DNA of 64,000 nt, taken from contig OZ244783.1 in the NCBI GenBank assembly GCA_965219635.1, positions 1,116,001-1,180,000 of the forward strand, given 5' to 3'. Origin of the DNA: JAPOXR01 sp965219635. Lineage in GTDB: Bacteria > Pseudomonadota > Alphaproteobacteria > Rhodobacterales > Rhodobacteraceae. The position numbers and the translations under genes are program-made. Shown here one piece after another: positions 52,762-62,900 of the stretch; position 1 is the stretch's first letter; every line of letters begins with the position of its first letter. The notes under the pieces are model-generated. The model made no database searches. It was given only the letters and a program-made list of their open reading frames with translations, and was not told the DNA's origin.

Positions 52762-53955
52762 TCAAGTATCCAAGGCTTGAATGCCGGGCAGAACCCTGCC
52801 CTCCATCCACTCAAGGAAAGCGCCGCCTGCGGTTGAAACATGAGTGAGCGCTTCAATGGCATTTGCGCGGCGCAGGGCGGAAACCGTATCTCCGCCTCCT
52901 GCAACAACCACAAGTCCACCGGTCTTGGACATTTGCGCAGCCGCCGCCGCCAACCGGTTTGTCGCAGCATCAAAGGGCGGAACCTCAAAGGCCCCAACCG
53001 GGCCATTCCACACCAGCGTCCTGCAATTGCGCATCAACTCGATGAACGATCCGGTTGATTCAGGGCCCGCATCAAGGATCATCTGGTCTTCGGGGCAGTT
53101 CTCTACGGACACAACATCCGTTGATGCGGCCGCTTCAAGAGCGCTGGCAACCACTGCATCTGAAGGAAGCACAATCCTGCATCCCGACCGCTTGGCCTGC
53201 TGGAGCACTTGAAGCGCCACCTCGGTCATGCTTGCCTCAACCAGTGAACGTCCAACACTCAGACCCTTGGCGAGCAGGAATGTGTTGGCCATGGCGCCGC
53301 CAATCAAAAGTAGATCCACTCTTTCGACCAGATGCTCAAGTACAGCGAGCTTCGTGGAGACCTTGGAGCCGCCTACAATTGCCATCAGCGGTCTTTGCGG
53401 TGACTCAAGCGCCGAGTGCAGAGCCCTCAGCTCCTTTTCCAGTTGCAAGCCGGCACAGGAGGGCAGGAGCCTCGCGACACCAACTATCGAAGCGTGGGAG
53501 CGATGGCAGGCAGAAAAGGCATCGTTGCAATAGACATCGCCAAGTTGGGCTAACCCGGCCGCAAAGCTGTTGTCGTTTGCTGTCTCGCCCGGGTTGAAAC
53601 GCACGTTTTCAAGAAGGCAGATTTCACCGGCAGCTGCCGAAAGGGTCATTCCGGTTGCCGAGTCCCCGACCGTCTCCGCACAGAAGCGCACTTGCGAACC
53701 ATAGGCCGACTCAAGTGAAGGTACAAGTTGGGCCAGGGAATACGCCTTGTCAGGTGCTCCCTTGGGTCTTCCCAGGTGAGAAATCAGTACAGGCACGCCC
53801 CCGCATTTGCGGATGGCCGAAACGGTGCCGCGGGTCTTTTGGATCCGAGTGTCGTCTGCAACCCGGCCGCCTTCAAGCGGCACATTGATGTCCACGCGTG
53901 TCAGGACACGCTTGCCGGCGACATCCATGTCGCCGAGCGATTTCCACGCCATCAT
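52762..53955 (-). CDS. pgk: Phosphoglycerate kinase
   Basis: Pgk makes ATP from 1,3-bisphosphoglycerate. The 397-residue protein has RVLTRVDINVPLEGG, the LISHLGRPKG motif, LLENVRFNPGE, the ALVGGSKVSTK hinge region and GGGDTVSALRRAN near the end. The starts at 53955 and 53952 are both ATG; the TTG at 53961 is unlikely. Next to gap, it forms the lower-glycolysis pair. Confidence 0.97.
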   Translation of the reverse strand: MMAWKSLGDMDVAGKRVLTRVDINVPLEGGRVADDTRIQKTRGTVSAIRKCGGVPVLISHLGRPKGAPDKAYSLAQLVPSLESAYGSQVRFCAETVGDSATGMTLSAAAGEICLLENVRFNPGETANDNSFAAGLAQLGDVYCNDAFSACHRSHASIVGVARLLPSCAGLQLEKELRALHSALESPQRPLMAIVGGSKVSTKLAVLEHLVERVDLLLIGGAMANTFLLAKGLSVGRSLVEASMTEVALQVLQQAKRSGCRIVLPSDAVVASALEAAASTDVVSVENCPEDQMILDAGPESTGSFIELMRNCRTLVWNGPVGAFEVPPFDAATNRLAAAAAQMSKTGGLVVVAGGGDTVSALRRANAIEALTHVSTAGGAFLEWMEGRVLPGIQALDT

Positions 53956-53990
53956 GGCCAAAAATGCTTCTGTGCAGGTTGTTTGGCCGG

Positions 53991-54989
53991 TCAGGCGTTT
54001 GCCATGACCTCAGCCACGTCAAGCATCCTGTTCGAGAAACCCCATTCATTATCGTACCAGCTAAGGATACGGCAGAAGGTCCCGTCGAGGACCTTTGTCT
54101 GATCCGTATGGACGACTGAAGATCTCGGATCGTGATTAAAGTCGATGGATACGCTCGGTTTGTCGGTGTAGCCGAGAATTCCCGACAGCTCTCCGTCCGC
54201 GGCGGTCCGAAGCACAGCATTGATCTCCTCGGCCGAAGTCGGTCCGTCGGACTCAAACGAAAGGTCCACGACGGACACATTTGGGGTTGGCACCCGGATG
54301 GCGACACCATCCAGCTTGCCGGCAAGTTGGGGCAGGACCAGGCCAACGGCCCTGGCAGCGCCGGTTGATGTCGGGATCATCGACACCGCCGCCGCACGCG
54401 CCCGGTAAAGATCGCTATGGACAGCGTCGAGCGTGGGTTGATCACCCGTGTAGCTGTGAATTGTGGTCATGAATCCACGCTTGATGCCAACGGTTCCGGC
54501 CAGGACCATCGCAACTGGCGACAGGCAATTCGTTGTACATGAGGCGTTGGATACAACCTGGTCGTCGGCAGTGATGGTGTCGTGGTTGACCCCGAAGACA
54601 ACCGTCCGGTCGGCGCCTGAAGCAGGCGCCGAAATCAAGACCTTGCGTGAACCATTGTTGAGATGGCGCGCAGCCTTGTCGCGGGTCGTGAAGACACCCG
54701 AGCACTCAAGGCTGACGTCAACGCCTGACCAGGGCAACTCTTCCGGATTCCGGAGCGAAGTCACCCGGATAGGTCCGTTGCCAATGTCGATATAGTCGTT
54801 GCCTCTCCCGATTTCCCCAGGGAAACGTCCGTGCACGCTGTCAAATTCCAGCAAATGCGCAAGGGTTTCGACGGGCGCCAGATCGTTGATGGCCGAAATC
54901 GTGATGTTATCCCGGCCGGACTCGGCGAGAGCCCTGAGGACATTCCGGCCGATGCGGCCAAACCCGTTTATTGCCACTGTTACAGTCAC
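53991..54989 (-). CDS. gap: Glyceraldehyde-3-phosphate dehydrogenase (type I)
   Basis: The 332-residue protein has the NAD loop INGFGRIGRNVLRAL, the catalytic cysteine in SNASCTTNCLSPVA and the His-containing HSYTGDQPTLDA. Substrate loops include ARAAAVSMIPTSTGAA. The start is GTG 54989 behind AGGAGA. It precedes pgk by about 30 bases. Confidence 0.97.
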   Translation of the reverse strand: MTVTVAINGFGRIGRNVLRALAESGRDNITISAINDLAPVETLAHLLEFDSVHGRFPGEIGRGNDYIDIGNGPIRVTSLRNPEELPWSGVDVSLECSGVFTTRDKAARHLNNGSRKVLISAPASGADRTVVFGVNHDTITADDQVVSNASCTTNCLSPVAMVLAGTVGIKRGFMTTIHSYTGDQPTLDAVHSDLYRARAAAVSMIPTSTGAARAVGLVLPQLAGKLDGVAIRVPTPNVSVVDLSFESDGPTSAEEINAVLRTAADGELSGILGYTDKPSVSIDFNHDPRSSVVHTDQTKVLDGTFCRILSWYDNEWGFSNRMLDVAEVMANA

Positions 54990-55134
54990 GAGTGTCTCCT
55001 GCTTACGTTGTGTGCTTGCGCAACCTTAGATTGTCTTGTTCCAGAATGCTGTCCCACTGCCAATGCCTTGAATCGTCACGCGCGTGTCCGGCAGAAATTT
55101 TCGGTCGGCCGGATCAATGGCAGCATGACATCCT

Positions 55135-57156
55135 TCACAATAGCGACTTAACCTTCTCGACGACAGCTTCCGGCGTAATTCCAAAATGCCTGAAGAGATC
55201 GCCGGCTGGCGCCGAAGCGCCAAATCCGTTCATTCCGACAAAACCTGACTTGCGGGCGGAACCCTGTTCGCCGCACAACCAGCGTTCCCATCCCAACCGG
55301 GCACCGGCCTCTACAGCTACCCTTACACTCCCGCGCGGCAAGACCCGGCGACGGTAACGTTCTTCCTGTTGCTCGAACAGTTCCCAGCACGGCATTGAGA
55401 CCAGCCGCGTGCCAATGCCCTGTTCTTCAAGCATATCTCTTGCGGCAGCGGCAACCGACAGTTCGGTTCCAGTCGCCATTAGGATGACCTGCCGGCGGGA
55501 AGTGGCTTCCCGCAGCACATATGCGCCTCTGGCTGTCAGGTTCCGCCGGGACACTTCTTTCCGCATGGCCGGAACGCCCTGCCTGGACAAGGCAATGACT
55601 GTTGGCGTCGCAGTAGCTTCCAAGGCAATCTGCCAAGCCTCGGCCGTTTCAATCGTATCGCACGGGCGAATCACGTTGAGGTTGGGAGTGGCGCGCAGCA
55701 TTGCAAGATGCTCGATAGGCTGGTGGGTTGGCCCGTCTTCTCCCAGTCCAATAGAGTCATGGGTCATCACGTAGACGACCGGCACACCCATGAGTGCGGA
55801 AAGGCGCATTGCCGGGCGCGCATAGTCTGCGAAACAGAGAAATGTGCCACCATATGGCCGTACTCCCCCGTGAAGCGCCATGCCGTTCATCGCCGCAGCC
55901 ATGGCGTGTTCACGGATTCCGAAATGAATGTAACGCCCATTTCTGGAAGTGCGGTCAAAAATCCCCAGATCCGGTGTCAGCGTGTTGTTGGAACCCGTCA
56001 AATCCGCAGATCCGCCAATGGTTGTGGGAACGACCGAGTTGACGGTCGACAGCACGAGCTCGGATGCCTTGCGCGTCGCACTGGCAGCGCCTTCCGATGC
56101 GGCCTTGCTCTTGAGCACCTTCAAGGCAGCTGACAGTCTTGCCGTTGGAATTTGACCATTAACGGCTGCATGGAACTGCGCCCGCTTCCGCTCCGACAAT
56201 TGCTCAACCCGTTCCTCCCATGCATGGTGTTCGGCATTGCACCGTTTTCCGGTCTCTAGCCACTCTTGCCGGACTTCTTGCGGCAATTCGAACGGGGCGT
56301 GAGGCCAACCGTATGCGCTTCTGGTCAGTTCGACCTCTTCTGGACCTAGCGGACTGCCATGCGCAGCAGCGGATCCTTCCTTGTTGGGTGAGCCGAAGCC
56401 AATCCGGGTCTTGCATGCAATGAGTGCAGGCGCGCTCGAACCCTTGGCCTCTGAAATTGCCTCATCAATTGCGCTGGGGTCATGACCATCGCATTCCAGT
56501 ACGGTCCAGCCTGCGGCTGCGAAACGCGCCGCTTGGTCGGTTGCATCGCTCAATCCGACTTTGCCGTCGATGGTTATGCCGTTGTCGTCCCACAAGGCAA
56601 TCAGTCGAGACAGTTGCAGGCGGCCGGCCAGGCCAGCTGCCTCCTGGCTGATCCCTTCCATAAGGCAGCCATCGCCAACAAGAACATAAGTCCGGTGGTC
56701 CACGAGACCGTTTCCGAAGCGGCTCCGCATGGACTCTTCGGCGATCGCAAATCCGACCGCGTTGGCAAATCCCTGGCCCAGCGGGCCTGTGGTCGTCTCG
56801 ACGCCACTGGCCGGTTCGAATTCCGGATGTCCTGCAGTCAACGACCCGAGTTGCCGGAAGGCTTTGAGCTGGTCCAAGCCAAACTGCTCATATCCGGTCA
56901 GGTGCAGAAGGGAATACAACAACATGGATCCATGTCCCGCCGAAAGGATGAATCGATCCCTGTCGGGCCAGGCTGGAGCACCAGCGCAAAACTTCAGATG
57001 CCTGCGGAACAGGACTGTAGCGACGTCTGCCATGCCCATTGGCATGCCCGGGTGGCCAGACCGTGCCGCTTGGACAGCGTCCATCGAAAGAGCCCTGATT
57101 GCGGTAGCAAGCTTCCAATGTTCCGGGTGTTGATCTTTGAGGTCTGATAGCTGCAT
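55135..57156 (-). CDS. tkt: Transketolase
   Basis: Transketolase links the pentose phosphate pathway to glycolysis. The 673-residue protein has the RSGHPGMPMG N-terminal motif, the thiamine diphosphate block GDGCLMEGISQEA, ARFAAAGW, FGIREHAMAAAMNG and the C-terminal GFGASAPAGDLF. The ATG at 57156 is preferred to the TTG at 57159. It leads the tkt-gap-pgk group, with 145 bases before gap. Confidence 0.97.
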   Translation of the reverse strand: MQLSDLKDQHPEHWKLATAIRALSMDAVQAARSGHPGMPMGMADVATVLFRRHLKFCAGAPAWPDRDRFILSAGHGSMLLYSLLHLTGYEQFGLDQLKAFRQLGSLTAGHPEFEPASGVETTTGPLGQGFANAVGFAIAEESMRSRFGNGLVDHRTYVLVGDGCLMEGISQEAAGLAGRLQLSRLIALWDDNGITIDGKVGLSDATDQAARFAAAGWTVLECDGHDPSAIDEAISEAKGSSAPALIACKTRIGFGSPNKEGSAAAHGSPLGPEEVELTRSAYGWPHAPFELPQEVRQEWLETGKRCNAEHHAWEERVEQLSERKRAQFHAAVNGQIPTARLSAALKVLKSKAASEGAASATRKASELVLSTVNSVVPTTIGGSADLTGSNNTLTPDLGIFDRTSRNGRYIHFGIREHAMAAAMNGMALHGGVRPYGGTFLCFADYARPAMRLSALMGVPVVYVMTHDSIGLGEDGPTHQPIEHLAMLRATPNLNVIRPCDTIETAEAWQIALEATATPTVIALSRQGVPAMRKEVSRRNLTARGAYVLREATSRRQVILMATGTELSVAAAARDMLEEQGIGTRLVSMPCWELFEQQEERYRRRVLPRGSVRVAVEAGARLGWERWLCGEQGSARKSGFVGMNGFGASAPAGDLFRHFGITPEAVVEKVKSLL

Positions 57157-57450
57157 CAATGCAGGCTCCTGAATTGGCGTTTCATTTCAGTTCGCTAGAC
57201 GGGTCCGCTCTTACTAGAGCGCCGGGAAATGGCAAGCGGCCGCTTCGGAAGATTGGCAGCTTGGGCACTCCAATGGAACTGCGCATCCGCCGTCTCTCGC
57301 CATATCAAGGCTGCCATTGCCATCGCTCATGCGGGATCGAATTCTTGGCTGAACTGTAACTTCGTTGCCTTGACGCTGGCAATCGGTGTTGTTGCGCGGC
57401 TGTTGCCGGATTAACAGGGTTCGGTCAGTAGATAGGAGCAGGGTCGGCAA

Positions 57451-57825
57451 ATGAATGTGGATGCTGGACAATTGGTTGACCGGATATCGGCAGCTCTTGA
57501 CCGGATCAATGCGCAAGTGGAGGCGCTTGGAGACGGGAAGGATCAGGAGATTGAGCGCTTGAATTCGGAATTGCAGGATATTCGCCAAAAGGACAGTACG
57601 TCGGCCCGGACGATTGCCGAGCTTACAAGGCGTAATGGTGAACTGGCCTCGGAAGTGGAAATGTTGAAGTCGCAGTTGCTGGCGGCTTCGCCGACTCCTG
57701 AAGAGGGCGCCCTGGCCAAGGAACTTGAATCGATGGTCGAAAACCGTCAGCGCGATGTGGATGAAATTGATAGCGTGCTGACAGAACTGCAGTCACTGTT
57801 GGATGAGCCGAATGCCAAAAGTTGA
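57451..57825 (+). CDS. Coiled-coil protein upstream of zapA
   Basis: This 124-residue protein is almost entirely charged and predicted coiled coil with heptads over about residues 20-75 and 85-115 (QEIERLNSELQDIRQKD). No catalytic motif is seen. It overlaps the start of zapA by 23 bases. Alphaproteobacteria commonly have a small DUF4164-like protein here, between tkt and zapA, so it may be that family and act with the divisome; I am not certain. Confidence 0.7.
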   Translation: MNVDAGQLVDRISAALDRINAQVEALGDGKDQEIERLNSELQDIRQKDSTSARTIAELTRRNGELASEVEMLKSQLLAASPTPEEGALAKELESMVENRQRDVDEIDSVLTELQSLLDEPNAKS

Positions 57826-58180
57826 TATCATCGCCGGAGCGCGGACGATTTCGCTGGAGTGCGAGCCGCACGAGTTTGACGCTGCAAAAACCGCCGCAGG
57901 GATACTGAATGCTGAAGTGGCGGAGGTCCTTGATGATGGTGGGACCGCCAGGGAAATGTCGACGTCGAATGCCTTCATGATCGCCGCGTTGAAGATTGCA
58001 GGAAAGTACGCCGAGGCAACCGGCCTGAAACAAGAAGCCGGAGAAGCTTCGGCAGGCGCTAATGGCAACAAGAGCATTCTCGTCGAGGAATTCCTCTCAC
58101 GCTTGACCGGCGCAGCGGATCTTGCTGAGGAAATTGCGAGTGCGCTTGAGAAGAAGGCAGGCGGGAGCGAGGACGTCTAG
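57803..58180 (+). CDS. zapA: Cell division protein ZapA
   Basis: ZapA bundles FtsZ filaments. The 125-residue protein has the N-terminal beta-strand domain (KVDIIAGARTISLEC, MSTSNAFMIAALKIAGKYAEA) and a C-terminal helical tail. Starts at 57803 and 57812 are both ATG and both give a good protein; the later one matches family length better. It overlaps the upstream coiled-coil gene, suggesting translational coupling. Confidence 0.88.
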   Translation: MSRMPKVDIIAGARTISLECEPHEFDAAKTAAGILNAEVAEVLDDGGTAREMSTSNAFMIAALKIAGKYAEATGLKQEAGEASAGANGNKSILVEEFLSRLTGAADLAEEIASALEKKAGGSEDV

Positions 58181-58203
58181 CTCTCGGGCCTTTTGGCCGC
58201 CTC

Positions 58204-58569
58204 CTATACGTTGTGCTCTCGTATCCTCCGGGCCGCTTCTTTGCTGAATTCGACCTGCTTGTCCTCTAGCATGGTGTCGAGTTCACCAGACAAAGTCATT
58301 TCGGTGACGATATCGCAACCGCCCACAAACTCGCCCTTGACATACAATTGCGGGATCGTCGGCCAGTCCGAAAAAGCCTTAATCCCTTCCCTGACGGACA
58401 TGTCTTCTAGGACATTGACGTCCTTGAACGAGACTTCGAGAAAGTTAAGGACGCCAGCGACGCGAGACGAAAAACCGCATTGCGGGTTGTGCCTTGTTCC
58501 TTTCATGAACAGCACGACTTCATGGTCATCGACCATCTTCTGGATGTTGTCGTGAACCGGGTCGGCCAT
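58204..58569 (-). CDS. grxD: Monothiol glutaredoxin, Grx4 family
   Basis: Grx4-type proteins carry [2Fe-2S] clusters with glutathione and partner with BolA. The 121-residue protein has the CGFS active site in PQCGFSSRV, KGTRHNP, the IPQLYVKGEFVGGCDI segment and an elongated C-terminal tail. It lies three bases after the bolA stop codon, so they form one unit. Confidence 0.95.
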   Translation of the reverse strand: MADPVHDNIQKMVDDHEVVLFMKGTRHNPQCGFSSRVAGVLNFLEVSFKDVNVLEDMSVREGIKAFSDWPTIPQLYVKGEFVGGCDIVTEMTLSGELDTMLEDKQVEFSKEAARRIREHNV

Positions 58570-58572
58570 GTC

Positions 58573-58815
58573 CTATTCCTTTGCCTTTGTCGTTAGCGCC
58601 AGCGCATGCAATTCGCCATCCGGTCCGTCCATCTTGCCCTTGAGAGCCGAATAGACTGCCCGCTGTTGCTGGACTCTGTTCATGCCCCTGAAGCTGGCGT
58701 CGATCACCTCGGCGGCATAGTGATTTCCGTCGCCAGCCAGATCAGTGATGGTGACGGTCGCATCAGGAAACGCGTCCTGAATCAATTGCCTGAGTTCCGC
58801 TGCTTGGATGGGCAT
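58573..58815 (-). CDS. BolA-family protein
   Basis: The 80-residue protein has the FPDATVTITDLAGDGNHYAAEVI beta-strand and loop and the conserved FRGMNRVQQQRAVYSALKG helix. BolA proteins bind Grx4 through an Fe-S cluster and take part in iron and stress control. Its position immediately upstream of grxD fits that role. Confidence 0.93.
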   Translation of the reverse strand: MPIQAAELRQLIQDAFPDATVTITDLAGDGNHYAAEVIDASFRGMNRVQQQRAVYSALKGKMDGPDGELHALALTTKAKE

Positions 58816-58867
58816 GCAACTAATCCCTGGATGATGCTCAGACGCTTACCCGAAGCCGATTGGCTGT

Positions 58868-59794
58868 TCAAGGAATGCCGGCCGCGACCGGAAGCTGCTG
58901 GCCGCTGGCTTCTTCCTGCATGCGGTAGAGTTTTGCCTCCTTCAGGATGAAGTCACGGAATGCCTGAATCTTTTTCGAATTCCGCAGTTCAACCGGATAG
59001 GCCAGATACACCGGAACCACGGGTGAGCAGGTTTGGGGCAAGATGTGCACAAGTTCTGGGAAATGAACGCTCAGGTAGTCAGGCAGCACGCCGATGCCGA
59101 GATGGTGAATGACCCCTTGGAGCACGCCGTAGTAATTGTTGACCGTCAAGCCAGGCAAAATGCCGTCCTGCAACAGATCCTTGATGAAGCTGGCGCCTGC
59201 TCCGGTTTCTACTTCGAAATTTTGCCAGATCAGTCGGTGGTCGGTCAGTTCCTCCCTTGTGGCTGGCACGCCGTGCCTCGCGAGATACTCGTTCGTAGCG
59301 TAGAGGCACATCCTGACATCCAGCAACTTGCGGCGGATGACATCGGCTTGCGACGGTTCCTTCATCCTGATCGCAAAGTCTGCTTCCCGCATCGGCAGAT
59401 CCAGGATCCGTTCCTCAAGCATCAGATTGATCGAGATATCGGGGTAGATCTCGTAGAAGTTGGCCAGTCTCGGCGCCAACCACAACATGCCGAAACCGGC
59501 TGTCGTCGTGACCCTCAATTCTCCCGCCGTTACCTCCCGCGTGTCGCGAATGCGGGCAACGGCGAAGTCAAGCCTGTGCGCCATTGACTCCGTGGCGTCA
59601 CGCAACAGTTCCCCCTGTTCGGTAAGGATAAGCCCGCGAGCATGACGGTGAAACAGGCTGGTGGACAGGCTGTGCTCGAGGGCCCGGATCTGCCTGCTGA
59701 CGGCAGACTGGTGCAGTCCAAGGGACTCACCTGCTCGCGTAAGGTTCCCGTCTGCGGCGACAGCTCTGAAAATGCGCAGTTTGTCCCAATCCAT
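58868..59794 (-). CDS. LysR-family transcriptional regulator
   Basis: The 308-residue protein has an N-terminal winged helix-turn-helix (about residues 2-60, AGESLGLHQSAVSRQIRALE) and a type 2 periplasmic-binding-like effector domain (about 90-290). It is divergent from the IorAB gene by about 90-130 bases, so it may control it, though LysR proteins of this MDWDKLRIF type also occur in other contexts. The ligand is unknown. Confidence 0.92.
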   Translation of the reverse strand: MDWDKLRIFRAVAADGNLTRAGESLGLHQSAVSRQIRALEHSLSTSLFHRHARGLILTEQGELLRDATESMAHRLDFAVARIRDTREVTAGELRVTTTAGFGMLWLAPRLANFYEIYPDISINLMLEERILDLPMREADFAIRMKEPSQADVIRRKLLDVRMCLYATNEYLARHGVPATREELTDHRLIWQNFEVETGAGASFIKDLLQDGILPGLTVNNYYGVLQGVIHHLGIGVLPDYLSVHFPELVHILPQTCSPVVPVYLAYPVELRNSKKIQAFRDFILKEAKLYRMQEEASGQQLPVAAGIP

Positions 59795-59925
59795 GGATGC
59801 CGTCCGATTTCCTGACCCGAAAGTGGTTGCGCATCGGGCTGCGGCCTTGCCGACTGCCCGTTCTATTTTTGCGCAGTCTTCTTTATATGCTGACTGAACG
59901 CGATTGTGAACGAATTGGGAGCTTT

Positions 59926-62900
59926 GTGGTCTTGGAAATCAGGGAACCACGGCTGGCGGACAGGTTTGATCTCGGCTGTTCAACCGTTCTGATCAACGGG
60001 ACGCAGGCTTTGGTCAGGCTACTGCTTGAACAGGCCGCCCGGGATGCCTCCGCTGGGTTGAACACGGCCGGCTATGTGTCGGGCTACCGGGGTTCGCCGT
60101 TGGGTGCGGTGGATTTCCAGATGGCAAACGCGCGGGCAGAGCTTGAAGCAGCCCGAATTCACTTTGCGCCAGCGCTCAACGAAGACATTGCGGCCACTGC
60201 CTTGTGGGGAACCCAACAGGCCGAACTCAGAGGCGAGGGACTGCATGACGGTGTCTTCGGCCTGTGGTACGGAAAGGGTCCCGGCGTGGACAGGTCCGGC
60301 GATGTGCTGAGGCATGCCAACTTTGCCGGAACCTCGCGCTATGGCGGTGTTGTCATGGCGCTGGGGGACGACCACACGGGTGAGAGTTCAACCACACTTC
60401 ACCAGTCCGAGTTTGCCTTGATGGACGCGTATGTGCCCGTCCTTTCTCCGGCCGGGGTGCAGGAACTGATCGAGTTCGGCCTTCTCGGCTTCGCGTTGTC
60501 GAGATACTCCGGCAATTGGGTTGGTCTCAAATGTGTGAAGGAGACGATAGAATCCACGGCAGTCGTCACCATTGATGACAGCAGCAATTCGATTGTCATT
60601 CCGGAACTTGAACTGCCTGTCGGCGGGCTGAATATCCGGTTGCATGACACGCCAAGAGCTCAGGAAGCCCGGGTCATAGAGCATCGAAGATATGCCGCCG
60701 AAGCATTCTGGCGGGCAAACCGGATTGACCGGCGCGTCATCGGCAAGCCAGGCGCGCGACTAGGGTTCGTTTCTGCAGGCAAGAGTTGGCTCGACCTCGT
60801 TCATGCTCTTCAATTGCTCGATATTGACGAGAACGAGGCGGAGCGGCTCGGCATCACGGCATACAAAGTAGGAATGACGTGGCCGCTGGACCGGGAAAGC
60901 CTGACGGAGTGGACCGAGGGCTTGGATCTTGTTGTTGTAGTCGAGGAGAAGCGGAAGCTCCTCGAGTTTCAGATCAGGGAGGCGCTTTCCGGAATTGGCA
61001 ACGGATTGCGGATTCTGGGGAGGCATGACGAGAAGGGCAGGGAGATCTTTCCGTCAAAATACGCGTTGGAGCCTGTCTGGATTGCAAACAGGCTAGGGGA
61101 AATCCTTGAGCGTGAAGGGCGGATATCCGACCGGTTAAACGAACCAATTGCGGCACTTCGCTGCCTGGAGACCAGTTCCCGCCGGAAAGACCTGATTCAA
61201 CGCGTGCCCTACTTCTGCTCAGGCTGTCCGCACAACACGTCGACAAAACTGCCGGAAGGATCCCGGGCCTATGCCGGGATCGGCTGTCATTACATGGTTC
61301 AGTGGATGGACCGGGAAACAGTTGGTTTCACGCATATGGGGGGCGAGGGAGCGAACTGGATAGGCGAGTCCCAGTTCTCCAAGCGCGGGCATGTGTTCCA
61401 GAATATGGGTGACGGCACCTACAATCATTCCGGGATCATGGCCATCCGGGCGGCCGTCGCGGCGAACGCCAACATGACATACAAGATCCTGTTCAATGAT
61501 GCCGTTGCCATGACTGGCGGCCAGAAAAACGACGGCGCTCTGTCAGCCGGCAGGATTGCACATGAACTCGTGGCCATCGGCCTGAAGAGAGTGGTCGTGG
61601 TCCATGACGGAAAGGAACAACCCTACCGGGGCGATTTCCCGAAGGGCGTTGACTTCTTCGAAAGAAGTGAACTGGAAGGCGTCCAGCGGACCTTGCGCGA
61701 CACAAAGGGTGTGACGGCGATTGTCTATGTGCAAACCTGCGCAGCAGAAAAACGCCGGAGGCGCAAGCGGGGCACTTTTCCGGATATTGACAGGCGCGTG
61801 TTCATCAACACGGATGTTTGTGAGGGGTGCGGCGACTGCGGCGTGCAATCCAATTGCATCTCCATCGTGCCGGTTGACACGCCATTCGGGACAAAACGGT
61901 CGATTGACCAATCCAGTTGCAACAAGGACTTCTCCTGTCTTGAAGGATTTTGCCCATCCTTTGTGACGCTCGAAGGAGCTGTGCCGAAGAGCCGGGAATT
62001 GGTGGAGCTTGATATCCCGGAACTTCCGCTGCCCGGCCAACCGCCCATACACGGTACCTTCAACATCGTTGTGACCGGAGTTGGCGGAACTGGCGTAGTC
62101 ACGATTGGCGCCATTCTTGCGATGGCCGGCTTCCTGGATGGCAAGGGCGCGGCCATGATCGAAATGGCCGGGCTGGCGCAAAAGGGCGGGGCGGTCTGCG
62201 TGCATTGCCGGATTGCAGAGCGGCAGGAGGATATCTCTGCCATCCGGGTCTCGGTCGGCGAAGCTGATTGCCTGGTGGGTGGAGATCTGGTCGTCGCTGC
62301 CTCTTCCGAATTCCTGTCGCTGGCACGGCCCGGCAGGACTGGCGCCAGCGTCAATGAGCATGAAATCATCACCGGAGAATTCACCCGGAACCCGGACTTC
62401 AGGATCCCGGGGGAAGGCCTTCGACAGCGCCTGGTGTCAGCCTGCGGCGAGGACAGGACGAGTTTTCTGGACGCAGTCGCCCTTTCAAGGAGAGTATTGG
62501 GCGACTCAATCTACTCAAACATGGTCGTGTTGGGCCATGCCTGGCAGCGCGGTTTCCTGCCCTTGTCACTTGATGCGCTTGTCAAGGCAATCGAACTCAA
62601 TGGTGCATCGGTCAAGAACAACAAGGAGGCGTTTGCTCTCGGGCGGTGGGCAGCCCTGCATCCAGACCTCGCCGAAGGCTTGGTCAAGACCGCCGAGCCC
62701 AAAGAGGATGCAAGCAAGAATGATCTGGAAGTGCGAAGGGCAGAACACCTCGCCCTTCACACCGGCGGGTCGCTCGTAGACCGCTGGCGCGAATTGCTGG
62801 ACCGGTTCAGCGACCCGGAATTGCGGTCAGCTGTCTCTGAAGCCCATTTCAAGCTTCTTGCAATCAAGGACGAATACGAAGTGGCCAGGCTGCACCTGGA